Assembly: GCA_025331435.1 (NCBI GenBank)
Contig: JAIWNI010000109.1
Span: 1-64,000, forward strand
Source: Choanephora cucurbitarum
Taxonomy: Eukaryota > Mucoromycota > Mucoromycetes > Mucorales > Choanephoraceae
Reading direction: 5' to 3'
Length of the DNA: 64,000 bases
Shown here: piece after piece, positions 45,110-57,947 of the stretch
Layout of the letters: the number at the start of each line of letters is the position of its first letter
How positions within the stretch are numbered: the first letter of the stretch is position 1
Notes under the pieces: generated by a model
Database searches by the model: none
What the model saw: the letters and a program-made list of their open reading frames with translations, nothing else
What the model was told of the DNA's origin: nothing
Translations under genes and position numbers: made by a program

Positions 45110-47375
45110 ATGCATAGACTAGCTTTACAAAGACCTCTATTAAGACCATGCTTACGTTATCATACATTCAAAAGATTACCGTCTACAGCGCCGAAAGTAA
45201 TATTGAGCAGAACATTACGACCCGCAGCAACAGTATCAAGCACAACAGCTCTTCTAAACATATCCTCACTTCGGTTTCACCCTGTTGATCAGAAAGCAGT
45301 TCGTGTTGGGTCTGTCTCTAATCCAGCCACACCGGCCGAGATTGAAGATGCAGAGCTTCATCACCGATCGCGTTTTGCAATAGTTCGCTTACTACAAAAA
45401 ATACTTGACATACTAGATGACTATGTGCTTGAGCCTCTACTAACTTTACGAAGACTGATACATATTCTGATACTTTTTGTACCCGTTGCAGTTACCTCGC
45501 CTATTGTCTATTTTGGCAAAGTGAAAGAAGAAGGAGAAAGAGCAGGTACTATATGGTGGTACGATTTCTTATCTGCTCAGATGGAAAGAGCTGGACCTAC
45601 TTTCATTAAAGTATGTGTGTGCGTGCGTTTGGTAACAGACTAATTGAGGTATGCTTATTTGTAAAATCCTTCTTTTTCTTTCAGTTGGCACAATGGATTG
45701 CATCAAGAACAGATTTGTTTCCATTGGCATTGTGTTCCCGACTATCCAAATTACATTCAAATGTCGATCCTCACCCTTTCCGTTACACACAAAGGGTAAT
45801 TGAAGAGGCTTTTGGTAGACCGCTCGATCAAGTCTTTTCAGAGCTCAATCCAGAACCTCTTGGCGTAGGTGCTATTGCTCAAGTTTATAAAGCTCGTTTG
45901 AGACCTGATATCTTGACAAATCATCCTCGAGAGCGCTTCTCTCTCCAATCAGATGTCATTACTTCCGATTCAGTTCAAGCATTAGACAAAGAAGGAAACC
46001 CAGTTGTTCTCCATACAGCAGTTGCGATCAAAATTCTTCATCCTCGAGCAAGGCAGATCGTACAACGCGATTTGGCAATTATGGACTGTGTAGCTAAGCT
46101 ACTTACTTTGATACCCACCATTGAATGGCTTTCTTTACCAGACGAAGTGCGTGTGTTTGGTGAAATGATGAAGGAACAATTAGATCTCAGAGGAGAGGCA
46201 CGCAATTTGAGACGATTTAATGAGTATTTTGATGGCGTAAAAGAAGTCAAATTCCCAAAACCCTTGGAATCGTTTACAACGCAAAACATGTTACTGGAAG
46301 AATATGAAAAAGGCATTCCCCTGGATGTCTTTCTCAATCAAACTTCTTTCATAAAGAAATCCGATCTTAGTCCTGTGTATGATCACAAAATCGCTGACAT
46401 TGGCCTCAAAGCCTTTCTGGTATGCATCAAAGAGAGAAAGCAGACCGCAAATAATTAACCTATACTTGGCCTTCTTCTTTTTCTTTTTGTACGGAATATT
46501 GAAATAAGTAGCATATGTTGATTTTTTACAACTTTGTTCATGCAGACTTACATCCAGGCAACATTATGATTGAATTCTACAAACCCTCAGCTTATCATCC
46601 TTTGCAACAGGCATGGAACAATTTGCTTGGTCGTGAATTAAAAGATGAAGGTGAATCAGCAGTTAACCGCATATTAGCCGTCAAAAATGACCCAGAAAAG
46701 ATGCAAAAAGAACTCGAATCCCTTCGAGAAGAGGGCTATTCGCCTCGACTTGTCTTTATTGATACAGGTCTAGTTAATGAACTGAATACAGTAAATCGCC
46801 GTAACTTCTTGGATCTTTTCCAAGCCATTGCTCAGTTTGATGGTTATCGAACAGGAGAGCTGATGGTCGAGCGGTGCAGAACTCCTGAAAAAGTGATTCA
46901 ACCTGATATATTTGCCCTTCGTATGCAAAAACTGATTCAAGGCCTCAAACAGAACACATTTCATTTGGGATCTGTAAAAATCGGTAACCTGTTGCATGAG
47001 ACGATGAACATGGTGCGCGCCCACCATGTAAAGATGGAAGGTGATTTTGTTAACGTCGTTGTGTCGGTTATGCTTTTGGAAGGCATTGGAAGACAACTCA
47101 ATCCAGACTTAGACTTACTTAAGAGCGCATTGTCTGTCTTAAGAGATTATAGTATCAAAGAGGGCAGTAAAGCAACTCTCAAGGAAATGAAAGACGTTCA
47201 ATTGGGCACAGGGCATTGGATTAAAGTATGGATTTTCCTTGAATTAAGAAACTGGCTTGGCCAAAATACACGTGAGGAGGAGTGGCTACAATTGGCGTAA
47301 GTGAAAACATAAACTCAAACATACAAACAACTAACTCCATCAATCTGTAGTGATATTCTTTGTCCTAACATGTAA
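45110..47375 (+). CDS. UbiB/ABC1 atypical kinase, ADCK2/Cqd1-like, mitochondrial
   Basis: Four exons: 45110-45610, 45685-46419, 46512-47296 and 47351-47375; 681 residues. The Arg-rich, acid-poor N-terminus (MHRLALQRPLLRPCLRYHTFKR) is a strong mitochondrial presequence, and a membrane segment follows near residues 115-135 (LIHILILFVPVAVTSPIVYFG). The UbiB core shows GPTFIKLAQWIASRTDLFP, EPLGVGAIAQVYKA, the catalytic-Lys strand TAVAIKILHP, LRGEARNLRRF, HADLHPGNIMIE and FIDTGLV. The SRTDLFP...KLHSNVDPHPFRYT context matches ADCK2 and yeast Cqd1, which influence coenzyme Q distribution and mitochondrial lipid homeostasis. The usual KxGQ motif reads KLAQ here. There is a poorly conserved insert after the catalytic HADLHPGN block. 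Confidence 0.9.
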
Positions 47376-48466
47376 CGGTAACCTTACATAACATCAATTT
47401 TAGTTTAAATAAAAAGAATTACAGATGGTTGCAGAATCATTTATCTCAAACTTTTGATACTTAGTTTAGATAATTCTTTTTAAAAGACTACACTCTTCAA
47501 TAATTTGTAATAACTGCTGTCATGCAGAGTGAATGAAGTAAGCCATCAATACTATTTGATTAATACAGCTTGTTTGTCACAAAACTGCTATGCGATTGAT
47601 TAGAAGTGATTCAAAACAGACTATTGGTCTGAACACATTTGCCAGCAAACAACTGTCTGAATTACTCAAGACATTTCTTTGAAAGACTAGTAGCCATACC
47701 CGGTTAGATTTGATAAGAGCAGACCCGTATAATTTATTTTTTTTGCATTAGATCACTTCCAAATAGAAATCGATTGAAGTGTAAATGTCGTAATATAGAT
47801 CTCTTTCTATTCGCAACACAAACGAGATCGAATTGCTTGAGTAAGCCAAACAGGTTTAATTAACTGAATGTCGTTCCAGATTTATTAGACGAAGCTGCAA
47901 TCGGTTATTCTCCTCGTCTTTGCTTTTGTAATAATTAGTTACCTCAAATCATATAATTTCTGTGATTCATTTATTCAACTTGTCAACTAGTGTCCTCATT
48001 TTGTTAGTCTATAAATGCATAAAAAACAACCCCTTACTTACTTGTTTGCAGATCCTTTTCCCTTCTCTGGTTCATTTTTTTAGCTGCACCTATTGAAACT
48101 CCTTTACCCAAATATGAGCCTTTAATGGTAATACTGAGTGAAATCTTCTCCTATCTGTCTATTCATATGAGCAAAAGAAAACATGATGCTAGCAACTTCC
48201 TTGTGAAACAATTTCTAGAAGACATAGGAAGCCAAGAAACAAAACAAAACGGTTTGGCTAATATGGTCAGTGATAACACATACTTATATACTTGGTTATC
48301 TTGAATTTTAAAAGTAGCAGACTTTTTATTAAATATTATAGATAAACTTGGTATATAGAGATACAAAATACAAAAAAAGTCAATAGATTCAAAAAGAAGT
48401 AATAAAAATAAAATGCGATAGATATAATTTGGGTTTCTAGTAGCACTTGGCACGATTCTACCATGC
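47376..48466. other. Intergenic with one open, start-less frame
   Basis: About 1.1 kb between convergent genes. A 94-codon open frame at 48023-48304 (+) lacks an initial ATG but has an acceptor-like TTTTTTTAG at 48075-48083 and an internal ATG at 48125. It could be a terminal exon of an unseen small gene or a chance frame. Nothing else noted. Confidence 0.35.
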
Positions 48467-50699
48467 TTATAGGTGCAGTATCTCCTTTGGGCTATCCTGT
48501 CGCCGAGGAGGTGATGGGAAATAGTTCAGCTCTTTAACTGAACGAGGAGAATGCTGTATAACTGTACTTCTTCTTCTAAGGTTTGTTTGTAACAAGCTAT
48601 CTGGTTCCTCATTGGACTGACCAGCTTGCTTTTGTTGCAACGATTTCAACAATGTCTTGTATTGAGTAGTACAAGTGAACTTGGGTAAAAAATTTGTAAC
48701 CATTAGATTAGATATCTGGCTGTTAGCCTTTTCAAACCAGGCTTTTACGGTGTTAATAGCATGTGCTGTAGGACAAGTTGAAATGAGTATGTTGGTCTTT
48801 AGATGATTAGGTGAAATTGTGCCCACCACAGTCATTATATCAGACATTTCTCTAGCCATCTCGTTTCGTAGATCAATGTCAATGTTTACTTCAAGTTGAG
48901 CGTTTGGCTTTAAGTATGTTTCCCAGAATAAGAAAGCATCTTCTAAAAACTGCTCTAGACTTGCAGAGGGGGATGTCACCTTTTGTTCTTGATATTTTTG
49001 ACTAAACTGTTGATAGTCGATCCAGAATTCAATCATTTCTCCACATCTGTGTTCATCAAGAAAATCCCTAAAGAGCGATCGTAGATAGGGGTTAGACAGC
49101 ACAAGATGGAGTTTATCTGCATTGATATCCTTTCGTTCGTAATCCATGGGATGACTGTTGCTATGAGCTGGGCTCTCGCATTCGTCTGTCTTGCTATTGC
49201 TGAAAGAAAAGCTTGATATAGACGGTGAGATACTTAAAGATTTGATGTCGAAAATGCTGTTTCCTTTGAAGCTATCATCCGAAGATGATGATGCCATACT
49301 GCTGTTACTACTTGTTGTGTACATCGATAAGGCTGGTAATCTTAATTTGGCATAGTACTTTTCTTTTTCTTCGTTTGCTTGTGATAGAAAGTCGGGACTA
49401 TGAGGTACAGAAGATGTTGTAGACGAAGCTGATGATGCTACATGATCTTGTCTCTTAAAAGCGCCGTATTCTGAGTTGTCTCTCTCGAGTATGCATAGCT
49501 TATCGATCTGCTGGCTACACAGCTGCATATTCTGAGAATCTTTGTACCTTTCTATAGACATATCAACAACAACTTTCATTCCCGATCTGGTTAAACTAAG
49601 ATTAATCGAGCTTGAGGCTTCAATCTGGTGTGAGAACCTATTTTTCTCTTCATGGTATGCAATCCACCCCAAGTGCATAAAATCGGTCATAATGCTCTCC
49701 GCTTCATCAGTAGATGCAACTGTACAGTATTCTACGAGCCAATTACAGCAGATCAAAGAGGTGAATATAGTGCGCATTTGCAGCTTATTAGAGGAAGGCT
49801 CCAGATTCTGCAAAAGAATTTTTTGTTGTGAGAATCCGAGTGACCTAGCGAATTGTTGATTGTCTCCATTAGCGCATACAAGCATGTCATTAGGTAAAAC
49901 GTTTATATTTGGGAAGTAGTCAGCAAAAAGCAACTCTTTGAATGAAGAGGGTGATTCATGTCCCGAGTAGGTTGAATTTTTCGATGAGTTGAATTGATAG
50001 TCTTCTGTAAAACTAGTTTGGTCTGAGTGAAAACCTGATTTACTTGTTTCATAGTCTTTTTTTAGTGGCAAACTTGCAATCATAATTGAAAACAGAGATG
50101 CCATGTGTCTTCTCTTGCTATTCAAGCGATCGTTGTCTTTTGTTCGCTCAACCTGAACGAGAAACATGAGTTGAGCAGAATCGTTTATATGCTGATCAAA
50201 TTTGTCTAAGTTTGTTTTTGTTCTTGCACAGAAATCCTGAAGAACACAGAGACCTTTTGAACTTATTTTCCAGATACCCTTGTCTTTATACGCGCGGTTT
50301 CGGGATTCAGTAGCATTCAGAATTAAGCGTGACCATAAGAACTGTTGTATAAGTGCCTTTGACATACTCACATTCATGGTATCAGCGGTAGAGAATGTGT
50401 TAGACACTATGCGGGCAGTCAAGTTGTAATGATTAGATTGAAACGTTTTTGTGAAGTTTAATGAGATTAGCACAGCTATGGCTTGCTCAGATGTGAAGGA
50501 GTTAGGATAGCTCCGGAACATAAATTTGTTAGTTGAGCACTTCAATTGAGACATAAGTATCGAGAACAAGTCATGAATATCCTAATAAACCAGTCAGTAT
50601 ATGTTCATGTTACTGTCATTTTTTCTGACTCACTTCAATACTTGGTCGGCCATCAAGAGTAAATCTCAAAATGGAGTTATGAGCATTACTGGTGTTCAT
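48467..50699 (-). CDS. RGS protein with DEP domains (Sst2/FlbA-like)
   Basis: Two exons: 50699-50634 and 50581-48467; 726 residues. The first DEP-like domain lies at about residues 20-115 (QAIAVLISLNFTKTF...ALIQQFLWSRLIL...GIWKISSKG) and the second at about 286-370 (FTSLICCNWLVEYCTVAS...MTDFMHLGWIAYHEE). A Ser-rich linker leads to an RGS box at about 512-665, starting LHLVLSNPYLRSLFRDFLDEHRCGEMIEFWIDYQQF and ending near ISNLMVTNFLPKF. The DEP-DEP-RGS layout is that of fungal Sst2/FlbA regulators, which bind the tail of a G-protein-coupled receptor through DEP and speed GTP hydrolysis by G-alpha through RGS. The RGS box carries an insert between helices, as in Sst2. The specific receptor or G-alpha is unknown. 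Confidence 0.87.
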
Positions 50700-51595
50700 G
50701 GTAAACTTTCTAAGTTCAAAGTAAAATGAAAACAAAAATGAAAAAAAAGAGAAGGAACAAGAAAGAAGGCAAAACTAAAGTTCGAGTGTTCACTGTTATA
50801 TACACCTTCAATGCCAACATAACCTATCCTCAGTTCTCAGGGTGTAAATGTAGGAGGTAACGAAAAAAGAACAGGAGTTGTGATAGGTTCATTAATATAA
50901 ACATGGCTAAAATAAATTTATTCATGAAAAGATTGCCCTTTTGTAGTTCATCCCTTAAAAAAGTTAAATGAAGTTGGTTACATAAAATTTGGCAGGCAAC
51001 CTTCTGTGCAATTAAGTTTCTGTTTAATGAGTTTGTACCACACAAGTTCAAGTTTATCCGTTTCGCATTTTCTTGTATAAAATGTCATAAAGAAGTTGTT
51101 CATTTAAGGTGCTTCTGCACGCTGGCGTCATTAGTTTGCGCATGAAAAACCCAAAGTTTTCTTTTTTATATGAGCATCTAAGGGGGGGAAGGGGATAATG
51201 AGTAGCCACAAAAGTAGCAGTATTTTGACCGATCGTTCTTTGCTAAAACTTCCTGTCTCCTCTTTTGGTAGATGTTTTATGTGCTCCCTCATCTTGAAAT
51301 TAAACTATTGTGTGAAAAAAGCTTATACTGCAACGCATAAAAGTGCATTACCCAGCACGAGTCAAGGGTCTCACTTTTTTGCGTTTTAGCCCTTACATTG
51401 TACTATAAAACAGGCTTGTAAACGCCAACACAACCAATTGGGCATAACAGATAAGTATGTCTTTTATCATTGAAATAGCTAGTAAAAGTAGTCTTTCTCT
51501 CAAAATATTCAATGTGTATGTGTTTAGGTAGAAATGGATTTATTACTGGTTAAAAAAGTATATTATATAGCTAAGCATGGAACTTGAAGGTGTAT
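50700..51595. other. Intergenic, 0.9 kb
   Basis: Upstream flank of the RGS gene and 3' flank of the Hsp31-like gene. A short G-rich run lies at 51181-51196. The 63-codon frame at 51198-51389 has no features of a real gene. Confidence 0.45.
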
Positions 51596-52318
51596 TTACA
51601 ATCTTTCAAAAGCTGCAACAGCAGCAGCAGCGGTAGAGTGAGCGGAAGCAGGGTTGGCACCGGTAACAACACGACCGTCTGTCTTGGAGCAATCGGCAAA
51701 TGGAGTAGCAGGAGCAATGTATTTAGCGTTTACAGCAGCAGCATGTTCCTCAACGGTAAGCAACTTGTCTTCCTTGATCTTATCGAGGATATTCATTTGA
51801 ATTTCACCTTGAGTGGTGAAACCAGTAATGGTTTTGCCTTCAATAATGGACTTACCAGTCTTACCATCCTTAATAAAAGGTAAGATGGCAGGGCCATGAC
51901 AGACTGCAGAAACAATACCACCGCGGTTGTAGATGTCTTCAGCAATGGTAATAAGGCCCTTAGCATGAGGATAATCATACAAAGTAGCATGACCAGCAGA
52001 ACCAAAGAAAATACCGTATTGCTTAGGATCCAAGTCAGAGGCCTTGTGGAGTTTCTTGTTCAAAGCAACATTGAATGGGTGTTCAGGGTTGTTAAGAATT
52101 TGTTCATCTTCATCGGTCAAAAAGTCTTTGGCTGTGGAGTGTTCATCAATACCATAAGTACCAGTCTCGGTAGCAATGTCAACTTCGAAGCCAGCCTTGG
52201 TGAATGTCAAGTAAGGGTGGAGAGCTTCAGTATAGAACAAACCGGTCTTTTTACCATCAGGATAGAAAGGTTCATTGTAGCTGGTGACAGCAAGAAGGAC
52301 TTTACGAGGAAGGGCCAT
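51596..52318 (-). CDS. DJ-1/PfpI superfamily protein, Hsp31-like glyoxalase III/chaperone
   Basis: A single exon of 240 residues, the typical Hsp31 length. The nucleophile elbow is AVCHGP with Cys140 followed by His141, and a conserved Glu31 in FYTEALHP sits where the Hsp31 Cys-supporting Glu lies. GFEVDIATETG, the FFGSAGHATLYDYP loop and ITGFTTQGEIQM are the family blocks. Hsp31-type proteins convert methylglyoxal to lactate without cofactor and act as stress chaperones in the cytosol; activity here is inferred from the intact residues. Codon use is notably more biased (many CCA, GTC and AAG codons) than its neighbours, suggesting high expression. No intron, unusual for this window. Confidence 0.9.
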   Translation of the reverse strand: MALPRKVLLAVTSYNEPFYPDGKKTGLFYTEALHPYLTFTKAGFEVDIATETGTYGIDEHSTAKDFLTDEDEQILNNPEHPFNVALNKKLHKASDLDPKQYGIFFGSAGHATLYDYPHAKGLITIAEDIYNRGGIVSAVCHGPAILPFIKDGKTGKSIIEGKTITGFTTQGEIQMNILDKIKEDKLLTVEEHAAAVNAKYIAPATPFADCSKTDGRVVTGANPASAHSTAAAAVAAFERL

Positions 52319-54687
52319 TGTATTTATCGCGTTCGAATTGGGAGAAAAAAGTACGTTTTTCTTCTAAAAGCTGCTTTGCTGTATTTATTTATATGCATTT
52401 TTTTGATCTTCCGAAACATTTGGCTCACATCGAATCGCCATCAATCTAAAGTTTAGCTTAGTAATGCAGTTGAGGGTGATCCTTTGAGTTAGAGTCGCCG
52501 TTTAAAAGCTGATGTCGACTAATCAAAAGTCGTATTACCTAATATAGAGAAAGTGGAATTACGGTGCTTCTTGTAGCAATATTCCTAAAAAAGAACTCAA
52601 CACAGTTCCATGGAGAAAGAAAGCGATGTAGCTAATATGTGCCAGAAGAAGCGTATGAAAATTTGGGAAAGAATGTTATCTGTGAAGTCGTGCTTCAAAA
52701 ACATTAAATGTCAACAATAAGCAAAAAGATTCAACATTGTGATTCCAGTTTATTGACTGCTTCCCTTTTCTTCTTGGTGGTTGTTCCGCAACAAAAAAAT
52801 ATAAGTATATATATTTGCCTCGTATTGTAAATATAAACACTTGCTTTCTTGAGCTCGATTCAATCAACTGTTATCTTGATCTAGATTACTGTCTTAAATA
52901 CTGTGAGAGCAAAATAAATGGCTCGACTCTCTTTTGCGATTTAGTTTTCTCATTGTGCATATAGATTTTCTTGAAAATAGCTATGTGAGAAACATGTATA
53001 GCTTTTCTTAGTTTCAACTTCTAGTCCACACCATGTGTTTCAATTGATTATGGCGTTCATTTCATATATGAAATTGCAATGCATCTGGAAATAAAACATT
53101 CCATTTAGCCAATACCTAGAAGCAGTGCTCTAATTGGTTGAGCTTGCTATAATATCTATCTGATGAATCAATTTTTTTTGTGTTTCAAGGAAGCGTGTTG
53201 CTTGGATTTTAGCGGATTAATGCGTATATGCGAAATAGAAGAAGTGATTCAACAAAAAAAAATCTATGACATCGATCCAAATGATACGCGAATACCTGAA
53301 ATCTGGTTCAACAGGAACATGGCTGATTATGTATCCAATCATCAAATTCATGTATCACTTTGTAACACCTTCGAACAATGTACAAATTGACAAGCTCTGG
53401 CATTAAATGATTTTCCATCTTATGTCATTGGCTTATTAATCTTGATTAGAAAAAAAATCCAAATCTATATACACTTTTTCATTTGATATTGTTCCTAACC
53501 CAACAATCTAGTAGCAAGCTTAGTTACCTAACTAGGAGATGTACAATCGCATACTTCTGATTAAGCCACCTTTCAAATGATCTAGTTATCCGAGTTTTCT
53601 TGGTCACTCTTAGGTCTTGTAGATATGAAAAGTATAGTCGAGAATTTGAGTATGCATGCTAGACGAGCCAGAGAAATTTTTTACTGGGCTCTGAACAAAA
53701 ATTTCTTGGAAGTCTGTATGTAACCATAATGCCCAATATTGTGAATTAACGTGTTTAAGAATAGCTTGAAAAGAATAATCAAAAGATAGACTACAACAAT
53801 AAACGTAATATCAGTAGCAATCAAACTAAGCAGATAAAAGGATTCGGTACATGTTCATATTAGATAGACTAATTGCTGTATTTGATGTTAAAGTTCGTAC
53901 GCTCTACAGATCTCAAAAAATGACTTTCTATTAAAATTTTTATGAGCGACGGACTTTCAGTAGTGCTGCATGTGGGGTTTTTTATCTATTAAGCGACATC
54001 TCAAGCCTTTCTTTTTTGAGAAACAATACAGATGACGATGATGCCGCTATACTTAATTGTGCTCAAAATTAAAACATTAATGCGTCACTTGTAGCTCCAA
54101 CAAAAGTTCGACCTAGAGTAACGTAGTACTATAAATAGTTAGAAAAAGTGAGAATTTCTTTTTGTGCCTGATATCAGATTCAAACTGAAAAAAAAAATCT
54201 CTCAGAAACTAATGAACGGGCTTAAACAAGCTGACATGTTTCTAAAAATGCCATCAAAATGCTGTTGATTGTCTCATGGAGCCCTTATTAAGAAAATCAA
54301 TTTCTGCATGGAAAAAGATAAAGACGTTACACTCATTCACACCTATGTTTCGATAAGCATTTTCTTTATTGTATGCTATTCATTCTCAGATGTCTTTTAG
54401 TTTCAAGCAGCTCCAGCTTCGCAGACCTCAACTAAGGTTAGACAAAGTCAGGCAAATGAGTTGATGAATGCTCAGAAGAAATGATTCCTAACTGTATAGA
54501 CAAGCGAAAACTATAGACCCACAGAAAGGAAATTGTGTTTATTATAATGACATAAACTTGAGACAAAAGAAAGAAGCTGTTGCATCTTCTTCTCTTTTTG
54601 ATACGTACACGTATATGCTAATAAAAAAAATATAAAATAATAAAGCAAAAGGAAAGAAGACAGAAAGGGTATGTTGTCTTCTATTGC
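52319..54687. other. Intergenic, 2.4 kb, no gene seen
   Basis: Upstream of the Hsp31-like gene and downstream of the Ede1 gene. Frames are short; the 75-codon frame at 53163-53390 shows no domain. No tRNA, long repeat or paired splice signals were found by eye. Confidence 0.45.
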
Positions 54688-57600
54688 CTACTGTCTAGAC
54701 GATTGATCAAGTAGGAAATTGCTTGCTTTTTCTAAATCTTGATCATAACGATTTAGAGCCTCTTTGGCTTCTGATTCAGCAAATCCCATCTTAATAAGTT
54801 CTTCAATCTTATCACCCATTATGCCGATGTTATTACTAGTTGAGGCAACAGCACTTTCAGGCTTCTTTTCCGCTGATTGCTTCTGTTCAAAGTTATCTTC
54901 GAAACTCGCAAAGGCATCATCAAACCCTTTGTCTGTAGTAGTTTTATCAGGAGCTGAGCCAGCAGCAGCTTGAGAGTTTGTTGGAGCGGCTGTTGCGCCG
55001 AAAATTGAATCCCATTCATCATCGTTTGCTGCACTAGGTGCAGGTTTACTGGTCTCTGAAGGGAAATCGAATCCCCCAAAATTAGAGGCCCAATTTGTAT
55101 TGTTTTCTGTTGTAGCAGTAGATGGTTTTTGTTGTTCAGCAGTAGGTGCGTTAGGCTTTTGATCAAAGGAGCCAAATGCATCATCAAAATCAGCAAATTC
55201 ATCTTCTTTAGCGACAACTTTGGCAGCTTGGAGATTGCCTGAGAATGCTGCTTCAAAATCATCATCGTCAGTGTTTTTCTTTTCTTCAGAAGGATAGTTG
55301 GGCTCAGTTGTAGTACCCGATGATTCTGGTACTGAAGGGGTAGCAAGTGTAGCGAGAGTAGGAGTAGAAGTAGCAGAATGAATAGTGGTATTAGCAGAAG
55401 GAGGAGGTGGGGGAGGAGCGCGCGCTTTTTTAATGCTGTTGGTGGAAGTTAGTGAGGGCGAAGTGATAGAGGCAATTGAGCTGACTTCAGAGGTTTGGCG
55501 ATGGTGTCTGCTCTGAGGTGGAGGAGGAGGAGGTCCACGGCTTGTCTTTGTGGTAGGCGAAGTGATAGAAGGACTAGCCCAGCTAACAGAGTCGAATGCA
55601 TTCAAGGGAACTTCATTATTCGTAGAAGGAGTGCTTGCCATTGAACCAAAGATAGCATCGAAATCATCTCCAGATGCTTTGTTGCTAGTAGAGGCAATGG
55701 ATGGAGAGAAAGCAGCGTCAAAGGGAGATGGGCTGAAGTCAGTAAAAGGAGAGGCAGACTTGTTCATAGGTGATTCCGCAAACAAATTGCCTAAAGCTGG
55801 GGTAGAAACAACAGATGATTGTAATTCAGGGCTTTTGACAGATGGTGCTTTTTCTTTAGAGCTTTCAACTATAGGCTGATCATCACTGTCACTACTATCA
55901 CCTTCATCATCTTTGTTCAAACCACCAGCAAGTTTATAGTCCTCTAGATGACGTCTTGCTTGAGCACGATCTTGCTCAGCGGCAGTTACTTGTCGCTTGT
56001 TGATATCCAACATCATATTCTGTTGCTTTGCTTGCGCGCGCATCTTTTCTAGTTCTTGATTAGCTTGTTTTGTCTCTTCTTGAATTTCATGCACACGACG
56101 ACGCAAACTCTCTGTCTCTGCTCGACCATTTTCTAAGGTTTGCTTTGCTTGAGCAATGTCGTTCTGAACAGCATCTAACTGTTGTTGAGCAGCATCATAT
56201 TCCGCACGCACGCGATCCCATTCGCCTTCTTCGCGACGTACTGTTTCTTGAAGCTCATTCAAATCCTTGACAGCTGATTCATGTGTCATACGCACATTAG
56301 CCAGCTGAGCTTCCAGCTCCCTCTTTTGGTTTGTCAGTTGTTCCAATGAACTTTCGGCTGATATTTTTTGTTGGCCAATAGATTGTGTTTGTGATGTAAG
56401 GGAAGCAATTTGATTTTGCATCAAGTTCACCTGGTTTGTCTCCTGGGAGACCTTTTCATCACCAAAATCACCCAGCAAATCATTCGTAGTGCTATCGTCA
56501 ATCAAAGAGCGGTCAGATTGAGGAGCAGGCGAAGCAAAAATAGAAGGACTAGGTGCAATAGCATTGATGTTACTGAAAGGTGACGGTTGTTGTTGAGAAG
56601 GTGGAACTAACGTCTTGGGCAAAGTTTGAGGTAAAGGCTTGCCTGCTAGTTTCTGGTGAATCAAGTGCATAGCAACTGCAAACTCATCGCGAGACAAGGC
56701 TCCTCTTTGCTGAATATCAGCTAAATCCCAAATATGAGCCAGATCGGTTTCTGGCAATCGAGAATTCTTGAAAAACTCGACAGCTTCTTTACCCTGAATC
56801 ACGCCTGCTTTACCAGAATCAATCTTGTCGAAATAAGCATCAAACTGTTGCTTTTCCTGTGCTGTGACATCCCACTGTTGGATAGGATCATGAATGGGTG
56901 CTGAAGGGCCAAAGGCAAGCGAGCCTAATGAGTCAATTGTGCGAGCACGTTGAGGTGGTGTCATCACGCTCTGACGTGTGTTGTGGAACGAGGGTGATTG
57001 AATAGTCATGTTGCGAGTAAGTGGTGTGCTGCTACCACCACCACTAGCTGATTGAAAGACAGCAGCAGGCAATTTGTCAGGCAAGCTAGTCAACGAGCCA
57101 TCCATCAACTTGGCAATATAATGCATGGCAATAATAAATTCAGCTTGATTTAAGGTGCCTGATTGGCGGACATCTGCTAAGTACCTAAAAAGAAATTTAT
57201 TAATATCCAAGCAACCATGCAGCCTTGTTCTAAATTACCATATTTGACTCAGTATATCCATAGGCAATTTTGACTTAAGAAAGACGTTCTTGGCTGTCTC
57301 GGCATCCAATACTCCATTTACGGGTTGATGTACTCGAAAGATACTAGCATACTTTTCACGCTCTGCCTCTGTGATAGGTGCATTAGCTGAGTTATTGTTG
57401 ATATTTGTGTTGGAAACAATAGGACTTGGTGCTACTATGGTTGCTCCATCGAATTGAGGAAGCGGTACATCTTGAAGACTTCAATAAGCATCTATTGTAT
57501 TGACTACCTATAGTATATTTTACCTGTAGCAATGATATCAGCAGAGGCTTCCTTTCCATGTTGTGCACACGCAATTAGCTTGAGTGCAATAGTGAATGTC

Positions 57601-57856
57601 TCTGGCGTCAAGTAGCCCACTCTATCACGGTCAGCAGCTTCCCAAATCTATAAAGGGCGGTCAGTATAGACCTTTTCCTATTGTTATGTGCATATATTAC
57701 CTCTGATAAGATTTGTGTGGGTATACCAGAAGTAGCAAAGAATTGTACAGCTTCATTGCCTGTCACAATGCCTTCTTGTGACTTACTGGCAATTTGAAAC
57801 AACTGAGCATAATATTTAGCTTCTTTAGGTGAGAGGTGCGAATCCCAAAAGGACAT
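54688..57856 (-). CDS. EDE1: Ede1/Eps15-like endocytic scaffold (three EH domains, coiled coil, UBA)
   Basis: Four exons: 57856-57701, 57647-57524, 57470-57239 and 57184-54688; 1002 residues. EH domains lie at about residues 5-95, 125-215 and 273-359; the second and third read ILSQIWYLADVRQSGTLNQAEF and LAHIWDLADIQQRGALSRDEF, with the binding-pocket Trp present. A coiled coil spans about 419-582. A low-complexity region follows with polyproline stretches and acidic DDFDAIF/DEWDSIF-type motifs. A UBA domain ends the protein (about 962-998, KIEELIKMGFAESEAKEALNRYDQD). Ede1 arrives early at clathrin endocytic sites, binds NPF-motif adaptors and ubiquitin, and phase-separates. The acceptor at 57471 was chosen because nearer ones give a stop or wrong phase. 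Its start lies only 91 bp from the stop of the next gene upstream. Confidence 0.92.
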
Positions 57857-57947
57857 GACAAAGATGAGATAAAGTTATAAAGAAAATGAAAAAACACAAA
57901 GAAAAAGAAAAAGGGAGAAATAATTGGCTCAAATTAATTTTGCTTTA

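Noticed and set aside
53163..53390. 75-codon open frame (+)
   Set aside because: No domain or splice context; flanked by densely stopped AT-rich DNA.
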